A stretch of DNA of 64,000 nucleotides from Erysipelotrichales bacterium (GCA_910576855.1 CAJTJP010000003.1:1-64000), one strand, 5' to 3'. Counted from the stretch's first letter, positions 27,301 to 37,190 are shown. The notes: generated by a model from the letters alone, not told the origin. Numbers and translations are program-made.

Positions 27301-30300
27301 CGATCGGTAAAGGTGAAATATACTTTTGCGACTTCTTTTTTCTGTAGCGGAATCTTCAATAAGCGATTTTCAACCGGCGCAGTTATACTGTTCTCATCTA
27401 CGACCGTTGTTTTATTTCCGGCTGCATCTTCAATTTCAATCTTATATTGGAACGGTAAACCGATTTTCTCAAAATAAACCTCGATAAAATCAGCATTCAC
27501 AGCACCTCTGAGGTCTAAGGTCAGTGTACATGGATACATATCGTTCTTATTGCCGCTCCATGAAGCCGTCCACATCGTATTTGTATCACCATCGGTAATA
27601 TTCATTAGATCACCGGTTCCGGTCGAACGATCGGCGCTCACTGTTTTGCCTAAGGCAACATTTTGATATTTGATTACCTCTAATACCTTTCCGAAAACCT
27701 CAACCTCTGCCAAATACACAGAGAATTGCGCATAATCACGTGTTGACATCGTTAAGCGAAGCTGGGTAGCTTTTACTGTTTTTACGATTTGGGTGTTGCT
27801 TTGCATCGCCTCACCGGTATGCTGAGGCTCATAAATCTGCCATGAGCCGTTTTCATCCATATATTCGACCTTGTAATCCATCGGATAATCACCGGCAGCC
27901 TGACGAATTGCGATGTTCATATCGGTAATTTCATACAGTCCCTCAAGGTCAAGTGTGAGCACATGAGGTCCTGCGCCTTCCCCCTCCCAGAAGGTACCGG
28001 TAGAGCCGTCGGTCATATTCGCCAAGGAACCTGCCTTTGTTGCGGAAGGAGTGGTAAATATCTTGCCCTTGGCAATATTCACCTTGCCCTCAACAACACC
28101 GCCGTTGGCACGAAGTGTCGTTGTTGAATAATCATCAAAGGCCTTTTGTGCGTTTTCCTTCAGCTTAGAAGTATTCGCTGTTGTATCAAACGCATAGCCG
28201 TCATCACTTTTCAGATTTGCCCAACGCCAGCCCCATAAAAACCAATTGCTTTCTGCTTTCACATATTCCGGATTTTTCGTCGTTTTATCTAATTCTGCCT
28301 GACGATTCGCGATCCACATGCTCCAACGCTCATAGTAGTAGGATTTTGTCAGCCCTGCCCATTTGCGATTGGAATAATCGTTCAGTGAGTTGCTGCGAGT
28401 ACCGCCCCATGTCGTAATCAACGCTCTGGCATTGAATTCAAATAAATCCATTGTCCAATCATCGGCATCCTCCAACATATTACGAGCATCGTTGATCCAT
28501 GTACCGACCATAAATTCCTCATTGCTGGATAAGATTTCATCACTCAATGTGATGATTTCTAAGAATTTGGTCGCATAGCTCTTAAATGCAGCACTGTCAG
28601 CGGCATTATAGGCCTCACGCATCAAGGAATGGTATTCTACCGCACTGTTGCACAGCACCTGTTCAGCTACATCGGCTAAATCATACTGAAATGCCGGTGA
28701 GCTCGCAAACGCATCATAGTTATCAATCAACAGCTCTAACGCTTTATCTAATTCAGTTTTATCATACAGAATACTGCTGTGGCCCCAAGTGGAAGCAGCG
28801 CTGAAGTTTAAGCCCGGTCGCGCATTGATTACAGTTTCGGCCGCACCTTGGAAATACTGGCCTTTTTTCGCATATGCTGTTTCATTTAAAATTTTCCAAG
28901 CTTCCTGCAGTGTATCACTTGTACCGCCGGCTCTGCGCTCTGCGTATTTTTCCAACCATGCATGATAATCAATCGGATCCTTGGACCATGTCATATCAAA
29001 AAACAGCTCATACGCTACCGGAGAGTTTTCTAGTGCCTCAGGCGTAATTCCGATTCCCTTCATATAGTTTTTATTTTGGAAATCCTTAGGCATCTGTTCG
29101 GCAGTTACCTCTAATTCACCGTCTAATCCCATACGTCCGCCGAAGTTATGCAGCATATTCCAAATCCAAGGAACCTGATGGTTTTCCATTACACCGTTTT
29201 CTGCATTTAAATCCGATTGTAAATCAAGCGCCAATGCCTGACTCGGTTCAACTAAGCCGCCGAGCTTCGCATCATTCAGGTTGCCCTGCCATTGCTGCAT
29301 GACCCAAACAGCCTCATCATCGGCCTTCAGCATTTCACTTTGAACCTGCTTATAGATTTCCGCAATATCTAAGCCTGCCGTATTACCGCCTTCATGGAAC
29401 GGATCGGCCGCATAATAGTGAGACACATCACCGAATACATTACGCTGTGCTTCATAGAATTTCGTTGCCATTTCAGGGAAATAATTTTTCTTTCCGGCTG
29501 CGATATCAGAAGCTGTTAAATACGGAGATACGATTGCCGGACGAGTAAATGTCGGCCACTGATCGATCGGCGTTAATACCGCGCCGTTATTTTTATCATC
29601 AAAGGTCAACGGAACCTGACCGCTGAAGCCCTGAATCACCGGCTGAATGCCGTAGGTCTGCATACGATCGTGCATTCTGCGCCCGAGCTCTACACGCTGT
29701 TCAAACCAGCTGTCCGGAAGCGGACCGCCGAAGCTGTACAAGTTCTGCATATAGAACCACGCAAAGTAACCCGGACCTGAAATGTAGTCCTTGATTTCTT
29801 CATCCGTGTAGTTATACTGAAGCAATAATTGACGAATTACTTCCTCCTGTCCAACGATATCCAGCATTAAATTGACACCGTTCATTGCGGCCCAGTCAAT
29901 AAACGCCTCATATTCATCCCAGTTCCAAAATGACATCGTATAGGAATACGTACAGAAGTTCAGTGCATAACGCAGATCATACTGTGTCGTTTTAATGACT
30001 GGCTCACCGACCGGCACAAGCTCTTTCATATCAGTATTGCTGGCAAACAACGGATTATAGTCTACGCGTGCATAATTCTTTAGGTAATAATTAAAGCCGC
30101 TCGCTAACGCAATACCGTTATTACCGCGAATTACGATCGTACCGTCAGAACCGTCCTTTACCTCATAAACATCCTGTCCGTTTAAGCTTGAACGAAGCTC
30201 AAAGATAAATGAAGCCTTCCACTTGTCACCGATAACACGCCCGACAAGATCAGATGCTTCCTTCAATACCTTTTCATTCGCATAAGCTTGATCTGTTTCA

Positions 30301-30914
30301 AACTTATCCCATTCACTTTTCCAAGTGCTTTCCTCCCACGGAGTTACCTCGATTGCTTCCTTTTGCGGAACCTCATTATTAATCTTGGTTCCGTATAATT
30401 CAATATCAGCTAAATTTGTTTCATAGCTATTGGAATTATATGCCATATTGATACGCAAATAAGCTGCTCTTGTCGATACATTATGCGTATCACCGCTTGC
30501 ATCAGCTGCATTCGTATCCGTTTTAGAAACGATTTTATCGTAACGACTGCCATCAGCAGACGCATAAATATAATAATTGGAATAAGAGCCGTCTACCTGA
30601 TTAAAAATCTTAATTGATGTCAGATCATAAGTACCGTCTAAGGTAATATCGATATATCGATTATGATCGCTCATACGACTTTCTAATTGTTCGGCATTAC
30701 TTGCCCCCTCGCCTTGATGGCTCATTGTTTTCCAATAAGTTGAATGATCACCGTCGATCGCATTGCCGATCGGATGACTGCTCGCACCCTTCGCTTTTAC
30801 CTGATCTGCAGTCAAATTAATTTTACTGCCTGCAGCTCTGGTATTTGTCATAGTAAACACACCTAACAACATGCTGAAGGATAATATAGATTTAACTATT
30901 TTATTAAGTATCAT
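24324..30914 (-). CDS. Secreted GH89 alpha-N-acetylglucosaminidase with discoidin and FIVAR modules
   Basis: This 2196-residue protein has a signal peptide (about 1-28), a discoidin/CBM32 domain (about 35-175) and a GH89 catalytic region (about 190-900). The GH89 part aligns with human NAGLU and C. perfringens GH89 over YTMSFWNWDEYEAFIDWAA. Glu508 (DPFHEGG) and Glu626 (GITPEALENSP) fit the acid/base and nucleophile; their spacing of 118 equals that of Glu483 and Glu601 in the clostridial enzyme. Several more discoidin domains follow (about 950-1500), then FIVAR-like repeats, a Pro-Asp-Lys-Glu linker (DEPGKPDEPG-like), a beta domain, and a C-terminal helix with TKKMEHVLED. GH89 releases alpha-linked GlcNAc, as in gastric mucin glycans. 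It is transcribed toward the sugar-sensing operon. Confidence 0.93.
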   Translation of the reverse strand: MILNKIVKSILSFSMLLGVFTMTNTRAAGSKINLTADQVKAKGASSHPIGNAIDGDHSTYWKTMSHQGEGASNAEQLESRMSDHNRYIDITLDGTYDLTSIKIFNQVDGSYSNYYIYASADGSRYDKIVSKTDTNAADASGDTHNVSTRAAYLRINMAYNSNSYETNLADIELYGTKINNEVPQKEAIEVTPWEESTWKSEWDKFETDQAYANEKVLKEASDLVGRVIGDKWKASFIFELRSSLNGQDVYEVKDGSDGTIVIRGNNGIALASGFNYYLKNYARVDYNPLFASNTDMKELVPVGEPVIKTTQYDLRYALNFCTYSYTMSFWNWDEYEAFIDWAAMNGVNLMLDIVGQEEVIRQLLLQYNYTDEEIKDYISGPGYFAWFYMQNLYSFGGPLPDSWFEQRVELGRRMHDRMQTYGIQPVIQGFSGQVPLTFDDKNNGAVLTPIDQWPTFTRPAIVSPYLTASDIAAGKKNYFPEMATKFYEAQRNVFGDVSHYYAADPFHEGGNTAGLDIAEIYKQVQSEMLKADDEAVWVMQQWQGNLNDAKLGGLVEPSQALALDLQSDLNAENGVMENHQVPWIWNMLHNFGGRMGLDGELEVTAEQMPKDFQNKNYMKGIGITPEALENSPVAYELFFDMTWSKDPIDYHAWLEKYAERRAGGTSDTLQEAWKILNETAYAKKGQYFQGAAETVINARPGLNFSAASTWGHSSILYDKTELDKALELLIDNYDAFASSPAFQYDLADVAEQVLCNSAVEYHSLMREAYNAADSAAFKSYATKFLEIITLSDEILSSNEEFMVGTWINDARNMLEDADDWTMDLFEFNARALITTWGGTRSNSLNDYSNRKWAGLTKSYYYERWSMWIANRQAELDKTTKNPEYVKAESNWFLWGWRWANLKSDDGYAFDTTANTSKLKENAQKAFDDYSTTTLRANGGVVEGKVNIAKGKIFTTPSATKAGSLANMTDGSTGTFWEGEGAGPHVLTLDLEGLYEITDMNIAIRQAAGDYPMDYKVEYMDENGSWQIYEPQHTGEAMQSNTQIVKTVKATQLRLTMSTRDYAQFSVYLAEVEVFGKVLEVIKYQNVALGKTVSADRSTGTGDLMNITDGDTNTMWTASWSGNKNDMYPCTLTLDLRGAVNADFIEVYFEKIGLPFQYKIEIEDAAGNKTTVVDENSITAPVENRLLKIPLQKKEVAKVYFTFTDRLSAGSCADPCDAASPGLAEIKVLSTEALAETKNYALGKPATVSTDASSGGPAAITDGNYSTFWNHDQYAEGEQGYAIVDLEAPQFITDIQLTFNKESYTKYYIFDVIAIKADGSETIILSETGENKSTYKIPVNDTISKIKVDFKGKQSGTSGWFDIAELEAFGPVVKNDNIIFNDGAKLNAATENKYQNTLDDNNNTFVNGIRNQEITYELDGKYYIDHVDLTFEKAGLGLKYVIYVENEQGDRTLVVDRSESLSLLDDATISLDVHAVGTKLIFKHLGNNGQGSAYLAEERLYETRIYGGTPENAATGAAIDPSAAQSIIDDSLTSDYHAAADTPITITFEKPSDISVLAVYTETASANYIVELYDADNAKWTTVFDGRKESAKVTSKDILLSESIFADKARITPTKDMILKEVKIFKTDKRKDLQERITEIENILANKSYNDMNGSYTKEAKAKIDAKLQEAKDAVKDSMSSRDVAAWIDRLNTALDEFYRDGLVYVDRSVLLKEINHTDIIRNEIAALGNDAFKNLFDQPYEAAVTKYNQYMITQADIDKAAQQLKTETEEILARFDILDQYRIQLGLTKKIAEEAVVGDTDGAYPQEALDTLNQAIADAETAFAAISDPSEAQDLIDSLKAAVTAFEASVISVDRKPLLALINAFDDLNQADYDIDTWNAYAEAIESGKALYEEAAVSLTQINDACSEIEAKHAALIKLDREALRTAIDEFENKNEKDYTAESWKAAKKAYDNAVKLYQSDSVKQSELDKATEALNDAIGALKEESVNKPDQPGKPDEPGKPDEPDDSEKPDESDKPEIPDDSNKPVTEYVDQLVNKDNQVTVFGKFPQNVQLIVDDLKAELKQAVLDKLQNQSLLKQYTFEKLFDIYMLRNNKEYVLKDEITVKIKLDEKLMGKRNLGVIYIDDNGKTTLIPSRTENGYIIFTTNHNSYYAIVSSENPIVNTATHPFAASTLPVYILLGAVLILVTKKMEHVLED

Positions 30915-31050
30915 ACTCTCACCTCTCTGCTATAAACTATATCAAAAAACAGTTGAAAAAATTTTGCATTCATTAATAATATCTTGAATTTTTATCATAA
31001 ACAACATAATAAAAAACATAATTTTCCTATGGATTATGCAAGATTAAAAA

Positions 31051-31146
31051 GACAGGTAAATAAGTGATACAAACCCGTTGAAGCAGATAAGAGAAATAAT
31101 GAAATTTCACTGATCCGCAGAGGGGAAGTTACCGTCCTTACCTGTC
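31051..31146 (-). terminator. Long-loop inverted repeat after the ABC permease (possible terminator)
   Basis: On the minus strand GACAGGTAA and TTACCTGTC pair across a 78-base loop and are followed by TTTTT. The loop itself has short G/C-rich pairings. It lies 12 bases after the permease stop. The remaining 30915-31050 holds the GH89 leader, with GAGGTGA before its ATG but no clear promoter. Confidence 0.5.
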
Positions 31147-31157
31147 TTATGTTAAAA

Positions 31158-34100
31158 TTATTCCACCGATTTCAATGATTCTACCATCGGAATTTTTTTC
31201 AGCTTACGATACATTACAATATTGACGATAAAGCCAAACAGCATCGTAATACCGAATGAAATCAAAAAGCTGGATAAATCAATATTTCTGCCGAACATCA
31301 CATGTTCCATTTCCGCAAGACTCATAATCAGCTGATGCAGTCCGATACCGAGAAGCAAGCCGCATAAGGAACCGATCATTGTCAACAGAATATTTTCACG
31401 ATATACATACTGCGCAACCTCAGGATCATAAAAGCCCAATACCTTGATTGTCGCAATTTCACGTAAGCGCTCCGAAACATTGACATTGGTCAAATTATAT
31501 AAAACGATAAACGCCAATAAGCCGGCCGCAACCACAAGCACGACTACAACGATGCTCAATGAGGAAATCATATCGGAGAAGCTTTCCGCCGTGCCGCGAT
31601 AGAAGGAGAGCGAGGATACGATATCGTGCTTCATTAAGTCATTGCCTAATTCTTGTTCCGCTTGATTTGAGGATTGCTTCAGCTTAAAGACAAAGGCATT
31701 GTCATAGGGCTGTGTATGAAAGACCTTTTTATAATAGCTTGGGGAAAGATAGATATAATGACCGATATAATTTTCTACGATCCCGACGACCTTGATTTTT
31801 CTGATAGCTCCGTCTTTATCTTCAATTTTTAACAGATCGCCCACAGCTGCACCGCTGTTCATTGACAGCTTTTCCGAAATCAAAGCACCGTCTTGACTCA
31901 ATGCGATCTCCTTTTGACTGCCGCGCGCATGAAGGGAAATAAAGCTTGTCATTGCCTTTGGATCGCTCGGCGTTATCAGTGTGACAGAAGCCGATTCATC
32001 ATCGATGGGTACGGTAATATTATCCATTGTCAGCGCCGTTACTTCCGCAATGCGAGAGTCTGCCTGCAGCTGTTTTTTCATTTCCTTCAGCTCAGATGTC
32101 GATGTATCATCCTTCAGCTGAAGCGAAGCATCGTATTTTAAGATTTCACCGTACTGCTTTGTCACAACGGTTGAAATTGAATCCTGAATCCCGAAGCCTG
32201 CGACCAGTAATGCGCTGCAGCCGCTGATGCCGATCACTGTCATTAAAAAGCGTTTTTTATATCGAAAGAGATTTCGTGCCGTTACCTTTTGAATAAAAGA
32301 TAATCGCTTCCATAACGGAGTGATGTGTTCCAACAATATTTTTTTGCCTGCCTTCGGTGCTTTGGGACGCATCAACAGCGCGGGTGTTTCGGTCAATTCC
32401 TTATAAACTGCCGTAAACGCAGCCGCAACGGTAATTAACGTAACGATCGCACCGGCACTGAAGGCCAATACCGGCTGTGCGACAAATGAAATCGAAGGCA
32501 GTGTATACATGATATTCCATGAATCAAAAATAACGGTCGGGAATATCGTCATACCTAAGCTGCAGCCGATGATACTGCCGATTACACTCGCAATCAACGC
32601 ATAAAGAATAAATTTCAAGGCAATCGCATTTTTGCCGTATCCAAGCGCCTTCATCGTTCCGATATTGTTTCGCTGTTCATCTACCATACGCGTCATCGTC
32701 GTTAAGCATACAAGTGCCGCCACAAGAAAGAAGAATAACGGAAAGACCTTCGCAATCCCTTCCATGCGATCGGCTACAGAGCCATAGTCCATATAGGAAT
32801 AATGAGATTTACGATCTAATACATACCATTTCGGTCGTTCCATCGCATCGATATCGCTTCGTGCCTTTTCAAGCTTTTCCTTGCCTTTATCTAAATCTGC
32901 CTGTCCGGCAGCTTTTGCCTCCGCAAGCTCTTTGACTCCGTTGTCATATTCACGCTGTCCCTGTATCAGCTTCGCTTCTGCCGCCGCAAATTCCTTGTTT
33001 GCCTTTGCTTCACCGGCCTTCAGCTCTGCTTCCTTACGCAAAAGCTGTGCTTCCTGTGACTGAAGCATTTCCTCAGCCTGCTTTAATTGTTCCGCCCCTT
33101 GTTTCAGCTGATATTCCATGGTCTGTTTGGTTGTTTCCAGCTTAGACAATGAGTCTTGCGCAAGCTGCTTTCCTGCTTCTAAGGACGCAAGCGCTTCCTT
33201 GATCTGTGTTCGCTCAGCCTCACTTAAATCAGGATTGTTAAGCTGTTCGTTATACACCTTCAGCTGTTCATCACATTCCTGTATTTGTCGATTCAGCGCT
33301 GTGATCTGTTGATTCATTTGAGAAAGCTGTGAGGTAAGCTTTGTTTCGGTTGCCTCAAAGGCTTTCACATTTGTTTCATATGTCTGCTTCGCCGTATTCA
33401 GCTGTTTTTTGCCATCCGCAAGCTGTTTCTTATAGGAAGTGAATTTATCCGCTGTCTTTTGCTTCTCTGTCGTTAATTTTTTCCGTCCTGAGCTCAGCTC
33501 TTGTTTCGCAGCTTCAAGCTTTACCTCGCCTGCCTTGATTTCCTTTTCATATTGTTTTTTCCCGTCTTCATATTCTCGCTGATGCTTTTCCAATTCCTGC
33601 ACAGCGCTTTGTTTCACCTGTTCAAAACGAATTTCATTTCGCTTCGGCGCAATCGCTTCAAGCGCTGTTTTCACAGTATCGATATGCTCAAAATACGCAT
33701 CCTCATAAGAATTATAGTCACGTGCGTCCTTTATCGTAAGATTGATTTCCGTATAAATATCAGATACAAAATCAGACTGCAGAATCATCACATAGAAACC
33801 AAGCTTACCGCTGCCGATATCGGTACTGCCGATTTCAGGTGACAAATAATACGGCGATTTCACTTTACCGACTACGGTATATTCACTTGTTTTTATGCTT
33901 TCCGAAAGCTTTGCCTCACTGCCGCTTTCCAGTATCAGTTTATCACCGATTTCAAGATCCAATCGATTCAAGGTAGTTTCCTGAACCACACATTCACCGC
34001 TTGTTTGCGGCAAACGTCCTTCTGTAAGCTCAACCCGATTGATATAATTGTCATTGTCCTGTTTCGTATTCATCGGAAGTGCATGTATCTTCAGTGCATA

Positions 34101-34403
34101 TTGTTCGCCGTCAAGCTTTGTCAGCACATCCTGCGTATGTGTCGCAAAAACACCCTCGACACCGTCGATGTTTTCGATTGCTTGTACATCATCCGCTGTT
34201 AAGCCGAACGTGGATAATACTCGAATATCCATTAAATGATAATCATCAAAGTACTTATCGGCAGTGTGCTTCATATCCGGTACAGAAGCCTTGACTCCCG
34301 CAAAAAAAGCTACTCCGATTGCCACAATCATCATGATGGAAAAAAAGCGTCCGAGTGATTTTTTGATCTCACGTAATATATCCTTCCAAAGTGCGCTGCC
34401 CAT
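31158..34403 (-). CDS. FtsX/MacB-like ABC transporter permease with long extracellular coiled coil
   Basis: This 1081-residue permease has an N-terminal membrane helix (about 18-40), a MacB-type extracytoplasmic domain, then a long Gln/Glu/Lys-rich coiled coil (about 255-530, for example KLETTKQTMEYQLKQGAEQL). Two FtsX transmembrane domains follow (about 555-690 and 960-1070). Such permeases do not form a channel in a usual sense; they work as mechanotransmitters moving lipids, peptides or regulating wall enzymes. The ATG shares one base with the stop of the ATPase gene (TGATG). Substrate unknown. Confidence 0.88.
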   Translation of the reverse strand: MGSALWKDILREIKKSLGRFFSIMMIVAIGVAFFAGVKASVPDMKHTADKYFDDYHLMDIRVLSTFGLTADDVQAIENIDGVEGVFATHTQDVLTKLDGEQYALKIHALPMNTKQDNDNYINRVELTEGRLPQTSGECVVQETTLNRLDLEIGDKLILESGSEAKLSESIKTSEYTVVGKVKSPYYLSPEIGSTDIGSGKLGFYVMILQSDFVSDIYTEINLTIKDARDYNSYEDAYFEHIDTVKTALEAIAPKRNEIRFEQVKQSAVQELEKHQREYEDGKKQYEKEIKAGEVKLEAAKQELSSGRKKLTTEKQKTADKFTSYKKQLADGKKQLNTAKQTYETNVKAFEATETKLTSQLSQMNQQITALNRQIQECDEQLKVYNEQLNNPDLSEAERTQIKEALASLEAGKQLAQDSLSKLETTKQTMEYQLKQGAEQLKQAEEMLQSQEAQLLRKEAELKAGEAKANKEFAAAEAKLIQGQREYDNGVKELAEAKAAGQADLDKGKEKLEKARSDIDAMERPKWYVLDRKSHYSYMDYGSVADRMEGIAKVFPLFFFLVAALVCLTTMTRMVDEQRNNIGTMKALGYGKNAIALKFILYALIASVIGSIIGCSLGMTIFPTVIFDSWNIMYTLPSISFVAQPVLAFSAGAIVTLITVAAAFTAVYKELTETPALLMRPKAPKAGKKILLEHITPLWKRLSFIQKVTARNLFRYKKRFLMTVIGISGCSALLVAGFGIQDSISTVVTKQYGEILKYDASLQLKDDTSTSELKEMKKQLQADSRIAEVTALTMDNITVPIDDESASVTLITPSDPKAMTSFISLHARGSQKEIALSQDGALISEKLSMNSGAAVGDLLKIEDKDGAIRKIKVVGIVENYIGHYIYLSPSYYKKVFHTQPYDNAFVFKLKQSSNQAEQELGNDLMKHDIVSSLSFYRGTAESFSDMISSLSIVVVVLVVAAGLLAFIVLYNLTNVNVSERLREIATIKVLGFYDPEVAQYVYRENILLTMIGSLCGLLLGIGLHQLIMSLAEMEHVMFGRNIDLSSFLISFGITMLFGFIVNIVMYRKLKKIPMVESLKSVE

Positions 34404-35107
34404 CAGTATTCGATCCTTTCAACAGGCAATGGATTTTCATTGATTTCAATGCTTTCAATCAGTCCGTTTCTTACCTTGATCACCTTATCTCCCATCGCTG
34501 TCAATGCAAGATTATGAGTGATGACAACAACGCTGACACCGTGATTTTTACATGTATCCTGTAACAGCTTTAGGATTTGTTTCCCGGTCGCATAGTCCAA
34601 GGCTCCGGTCGGTTCATCGCATAATAACAGCTTAGGATTTTTCGCCAATGCGCGCGCAATCGCTACACGCTGCTGCTCACCGCCCGATAATTGTGCAGGA
34701 AAATTAAAGGAACGCTCACCTAAGCCTACCGCCTTGATCGTTTCATCGATATTCAACGGGTTTTTACAAATCTGCGTAGCCAATTCAACATTTTCCTTTA
34801 CCGTCAGATTTTGAACCAAATTATAAAATTGAAAAACAAAGCCGATATCATATCGACGATAGGTTGTAAGCTGCTTCTGTGTATAATCGCTGATTTTCGT
34901 ACCGTCTACATAAATATTGCCTTCGCTGCATGTATCCATACCGCCCAATATATTTAAAATCGTACTTTTACCGGCACCGCTGGCTCCCGCAATTACCACA
35001 AATTCACCCTTATCTATCGTAAAGCTGACTCCGCCGAGCGCTTCGATTTTGACCTCGCCCATCTGATAGATTTTCTTTACATTTTCAAATTCAATATATG
35101 CACTCAT
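34403..35107 (-). CDS. MacB/LolD-type ABC transporter ATP-binding protein
   Basis: This 234-residue ATPase has Walker A GASGAGKS (residues 41-48), a Q-loop in [15 protein letters not shown], the signature [15 protein letters not shown], and Walker [13 protein letters not shown] followed by an H-loop VVVITHN. The ALD following the Glu is typical of the MacB/LolD/FtsE branch and fits the FtsX-type permease that follows with a one-base overlap. AAAGGGG precedes the ATG. Two direct repeats and a TATAAT lie just upstream (35135-35182). Confidence 0.93.
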   Translation of the reverse strand: MSAYIEFENVKKIYQMGEVKIEALGGVSFTIDKGEFVVIAGASGAGKSTILNILGGMDTCSEGNIYVDGTKISDYTQKQLTTYRRYDIGFVFQFYNLVQNLTVKENVELATQICKNPLNIDETIKAVGLGERSFNFPAQLSGGEQQRVAIARALAKNPKLLLCDEPTGALDYATGKQILKLLQDTCKNHGVSVVVITHNLALTAMGDKVIKVRNGLIESIEINENPLPVERIEY

Positions 35108-35134
35108 AAGCTCAGCCCCTTTGATTATCTATAT

Positions 35135-35182
35135 TATACTCGATTTTGTTTACTTGTGATACAGGTATGCTCGATTTCGTTT
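35135..35182 (-). promoter_or_regulatory. Promoter region with two 17-bp direct repeats upstream of the ABC operon
   Basis: The minus strand reads AAACGAAATCGAGCATA at plus 35166-35182 and AAACAAAATCGAGTATA at plus 35135-35151. The two copies differ at two positions and are 31 bp apart, about three helical turns. The proximal copy runs into a TATAAT-type -10 box. This suggests a pair of operators for an unidentified regulator. Confidence 0.6.
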
Positions 35183-35216
35183 ATTTCTGTTAAAAATTAC
35201 GAATTAAAATTATAAA

Positions 35217-37070
35217 TTATCCGAGTGTGATTTCTGCATTTTTACCACTGAAGGCAACACCGTATTTAAAAATGGTTTTAACACCTTTATTTACCAATTC
35301 CGTATCATATGCTTTCTCATTGATTTGTTTTAAGGCTGCCTCAGACAGCTTTTTCAAGGCTTCTTTATCACAATGCTTCTCCGCCTTTAATTCAATCAAA
35401 ATACCGGGGAGATGACTGCTTTTCGGCATTAGCTGTATGTCATATCTGCCGTTGCCCGATTCTCTGTTTGAGGTTACATACGCATTGTTAAAAAGGGTAC
35501 AGATGCCAAGCATAAAGCCATGATAAAAATGCTCTTGTGCGGTATCAAAACAGCTTACCGCCTGTAACAACAGCTCTTGAATCAAGCTCTGAAGCTTTTC
35601 TGCATTGCCGGTAAAGATTGCCTCTTGGATCGATATTGTCGTAGCCTGCGGAAGCATACGCTCGAGCTTCTGTAATATTTCTTTATTATAGACAAAGGAT
35701 ATTTCCTTGTTCGGTAAGGCGACCTCACACAGAAAATCACCGTTAAAGGCCGGTACAGTTTTAATGACCTTTAAATAGCCCGCTACCAGTAAAAAGCTGT
35801 AAATCGTAGACGGATTATTTTTAATCTGCGGATAAATGACACCCGTATCAATATTCGTAACGAAGGATTTTCCGTTCACAAGTTCAGCTAATTTCGTATA
35901 TATGTCATTATCAGCTTCAACGATGATTTCACCGATAATATCATTACTGCCTGTAGACTGCCAGAAGGCTCTGGGTTCACAGCGATTATTAAAATAATTG
36001 ATTACCGACCAAGGATTGAAAATCTCAGTTTCACCGAATCGATAGCCGTCATACCATTCACAAATTTCATCGTACTTTTCGCTGATGCCGTAATATGCGG
36101 CCATTTCCTTGACTTCATCTGCAGTAAAGCCGAAATAAGCACTGTATTTATTATCCAGTACTGAATGAATCGCAAGGTTATTTAAGCCGCTGAATACACT
36201 TTCCTTAGCAACACGTAAAATGCCGGTCAAAAAGCCGTAGGATAAATGCTTATTGTCCTTAAGTCCGCCTGAAAATAAATTGCGCATAAACAAAATCACC
36301 TGATCATAATAGCCTCTCATATGACCTTGTTGAATCGGTATATCGTATTCATCGATTATGATGATCGGTGCTGTGTCATGGTGCTCATGCAGCATTTTAG
36401 AAAGCATATATAATGAGGAATCAAATAAAGCCGGCTCAAGATTACCGGATATGATTTTTTCATAGTAATCACGATCCTGTATCACTGTGCTGCTCGCTAA
36501 TTCCGTATGCCGCTTATATTCAATCGTAATCAGCTGTTTGATGCGCTGAAAGGTTTCTTCCCAAGAATCCTTTTTCACATCCTTGAAAGTGATAAAGATC
36601 ACCGGATATTTTCCTTGATAATTACGGTATTGTTTCCCGCAGGACCAGATCATTTTATCCTTGAAATAAATTGATGTATCCGTATCTGTTTTTTCAAAAA
36701 AAGTACGAAGCATATCCATATTCAAGGTTTTACCGAAGCGCCGCGGACGTGTATATAAAGAAACCATCGCTCGCTCATCGATAAAATCCTTGATCATCAT
36801 CGTTTTATCCACATAGTAGTACTCGTCAGAGGCAAGACGATAATCAGAAACACCGATCGGCAGCGGTAAATTCACAGGACGATTACTTTTAATATAAGTG
36901 CCGTTTTTTACACGCTGATCGAGCGGCTTTTGTGCATCAACAGGAATTCTCCATGCGTGCTTATTCTTGAATGCTCCTTCAATTTTTCCTTCCTTACAGA
37001 AAGAGGAAACACGTCTTTCGCTCAAATCCCACAGCCTTGCGGCTTCTTTTACGCTCATTGTTTCAGCCAT
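35217..37070 (-). CDS. AAA-ATPase-like / PD-(D/E)XK nuclease family protein with N-terminal HTH
   Basis: This 617-residue protein begins with an excisionase/MerR-like helix-turn-helix (SVKEAARLWDLSERRVSSFC, residues 6-25). An AAA-ATPase-like domain (PF09820 type) follows, with P-loop RRFGKT and Walker B IIIIDEYD. The C-terminus is a PD-(D/E)XK domain (PF08011 type) with RYDIQLMP and GILIELKAEK, giving the Asp and ExK residues. The family is abundant in gut Firmicutes and Bacteroidetes; a DNA-processing or defence role is suspected but unproven. I chose the ATG at 37070, seven bases after GGAGG; the ATG at 37076 is too close to that site. It appears monocistronic. Confidence 0.88.
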   Translation of the reverse strand: MAETMSVKEAARLWDLSERRVSSFCKEGKIEGAFKNKHAWRIPVDAQKPLDQRVKNGTYIKSNRPVNLPLPIGVSDYRLASDEYYYVDKTMMIKDFIDERAMVSLYTRPRRFGKTLNMDMLRTFFEKTDTDTSIYFKDKMIWSCGKQYRNYQGKYPVIFITFKDVKKDSWEETFQRIKQLITIEYKRHTELASSTVIQDRDYYEKIISGNLEPALFDSSLYMLSKMLHEHHDTAPIIIIDEYDIPIQQGHMRGYYDQVILFMRNLFSGGLKDNKHLSYGFLTGILRVAKESVFSGLNNLAIHSVLDNKYSAYFGFTADEVKEMAAYYGISEKYDEICEWYDGYRFGETEIFNPWSVINYFNNRCEPRAFWQSTGSNDIIGEIIVEADNDIYTKLAELVNGKSFVTNIDTGVIYPQIKNNPSTIYSFLLVAGYLKVIKTVPAFNGDFLCEVALPNKEISFVYNKEILQKLERMLPQATTISIQEAIFTGNAEKLQSLIQELLLQAVSCFDTAQEHFYHGFMLGICTLFNNAYVTSNRESGNGRYDIQLMPKSSHLPGILIELKAEKHCDKEALKKLSEAALKQINEKAYDTELVNKGVKTIFKYGVAFSGKNAEITLG

Positions 37071-37190
37071 ATCCATACCTCCGTGATATCTTAATTACAT
37101 TATATCGGAAACAAAACAAAACAACAAGTATACTTCGGAAGAATATCAATTTTATTTGATATCCTTCTTTTCTATCCTTCTTTTCTCATA

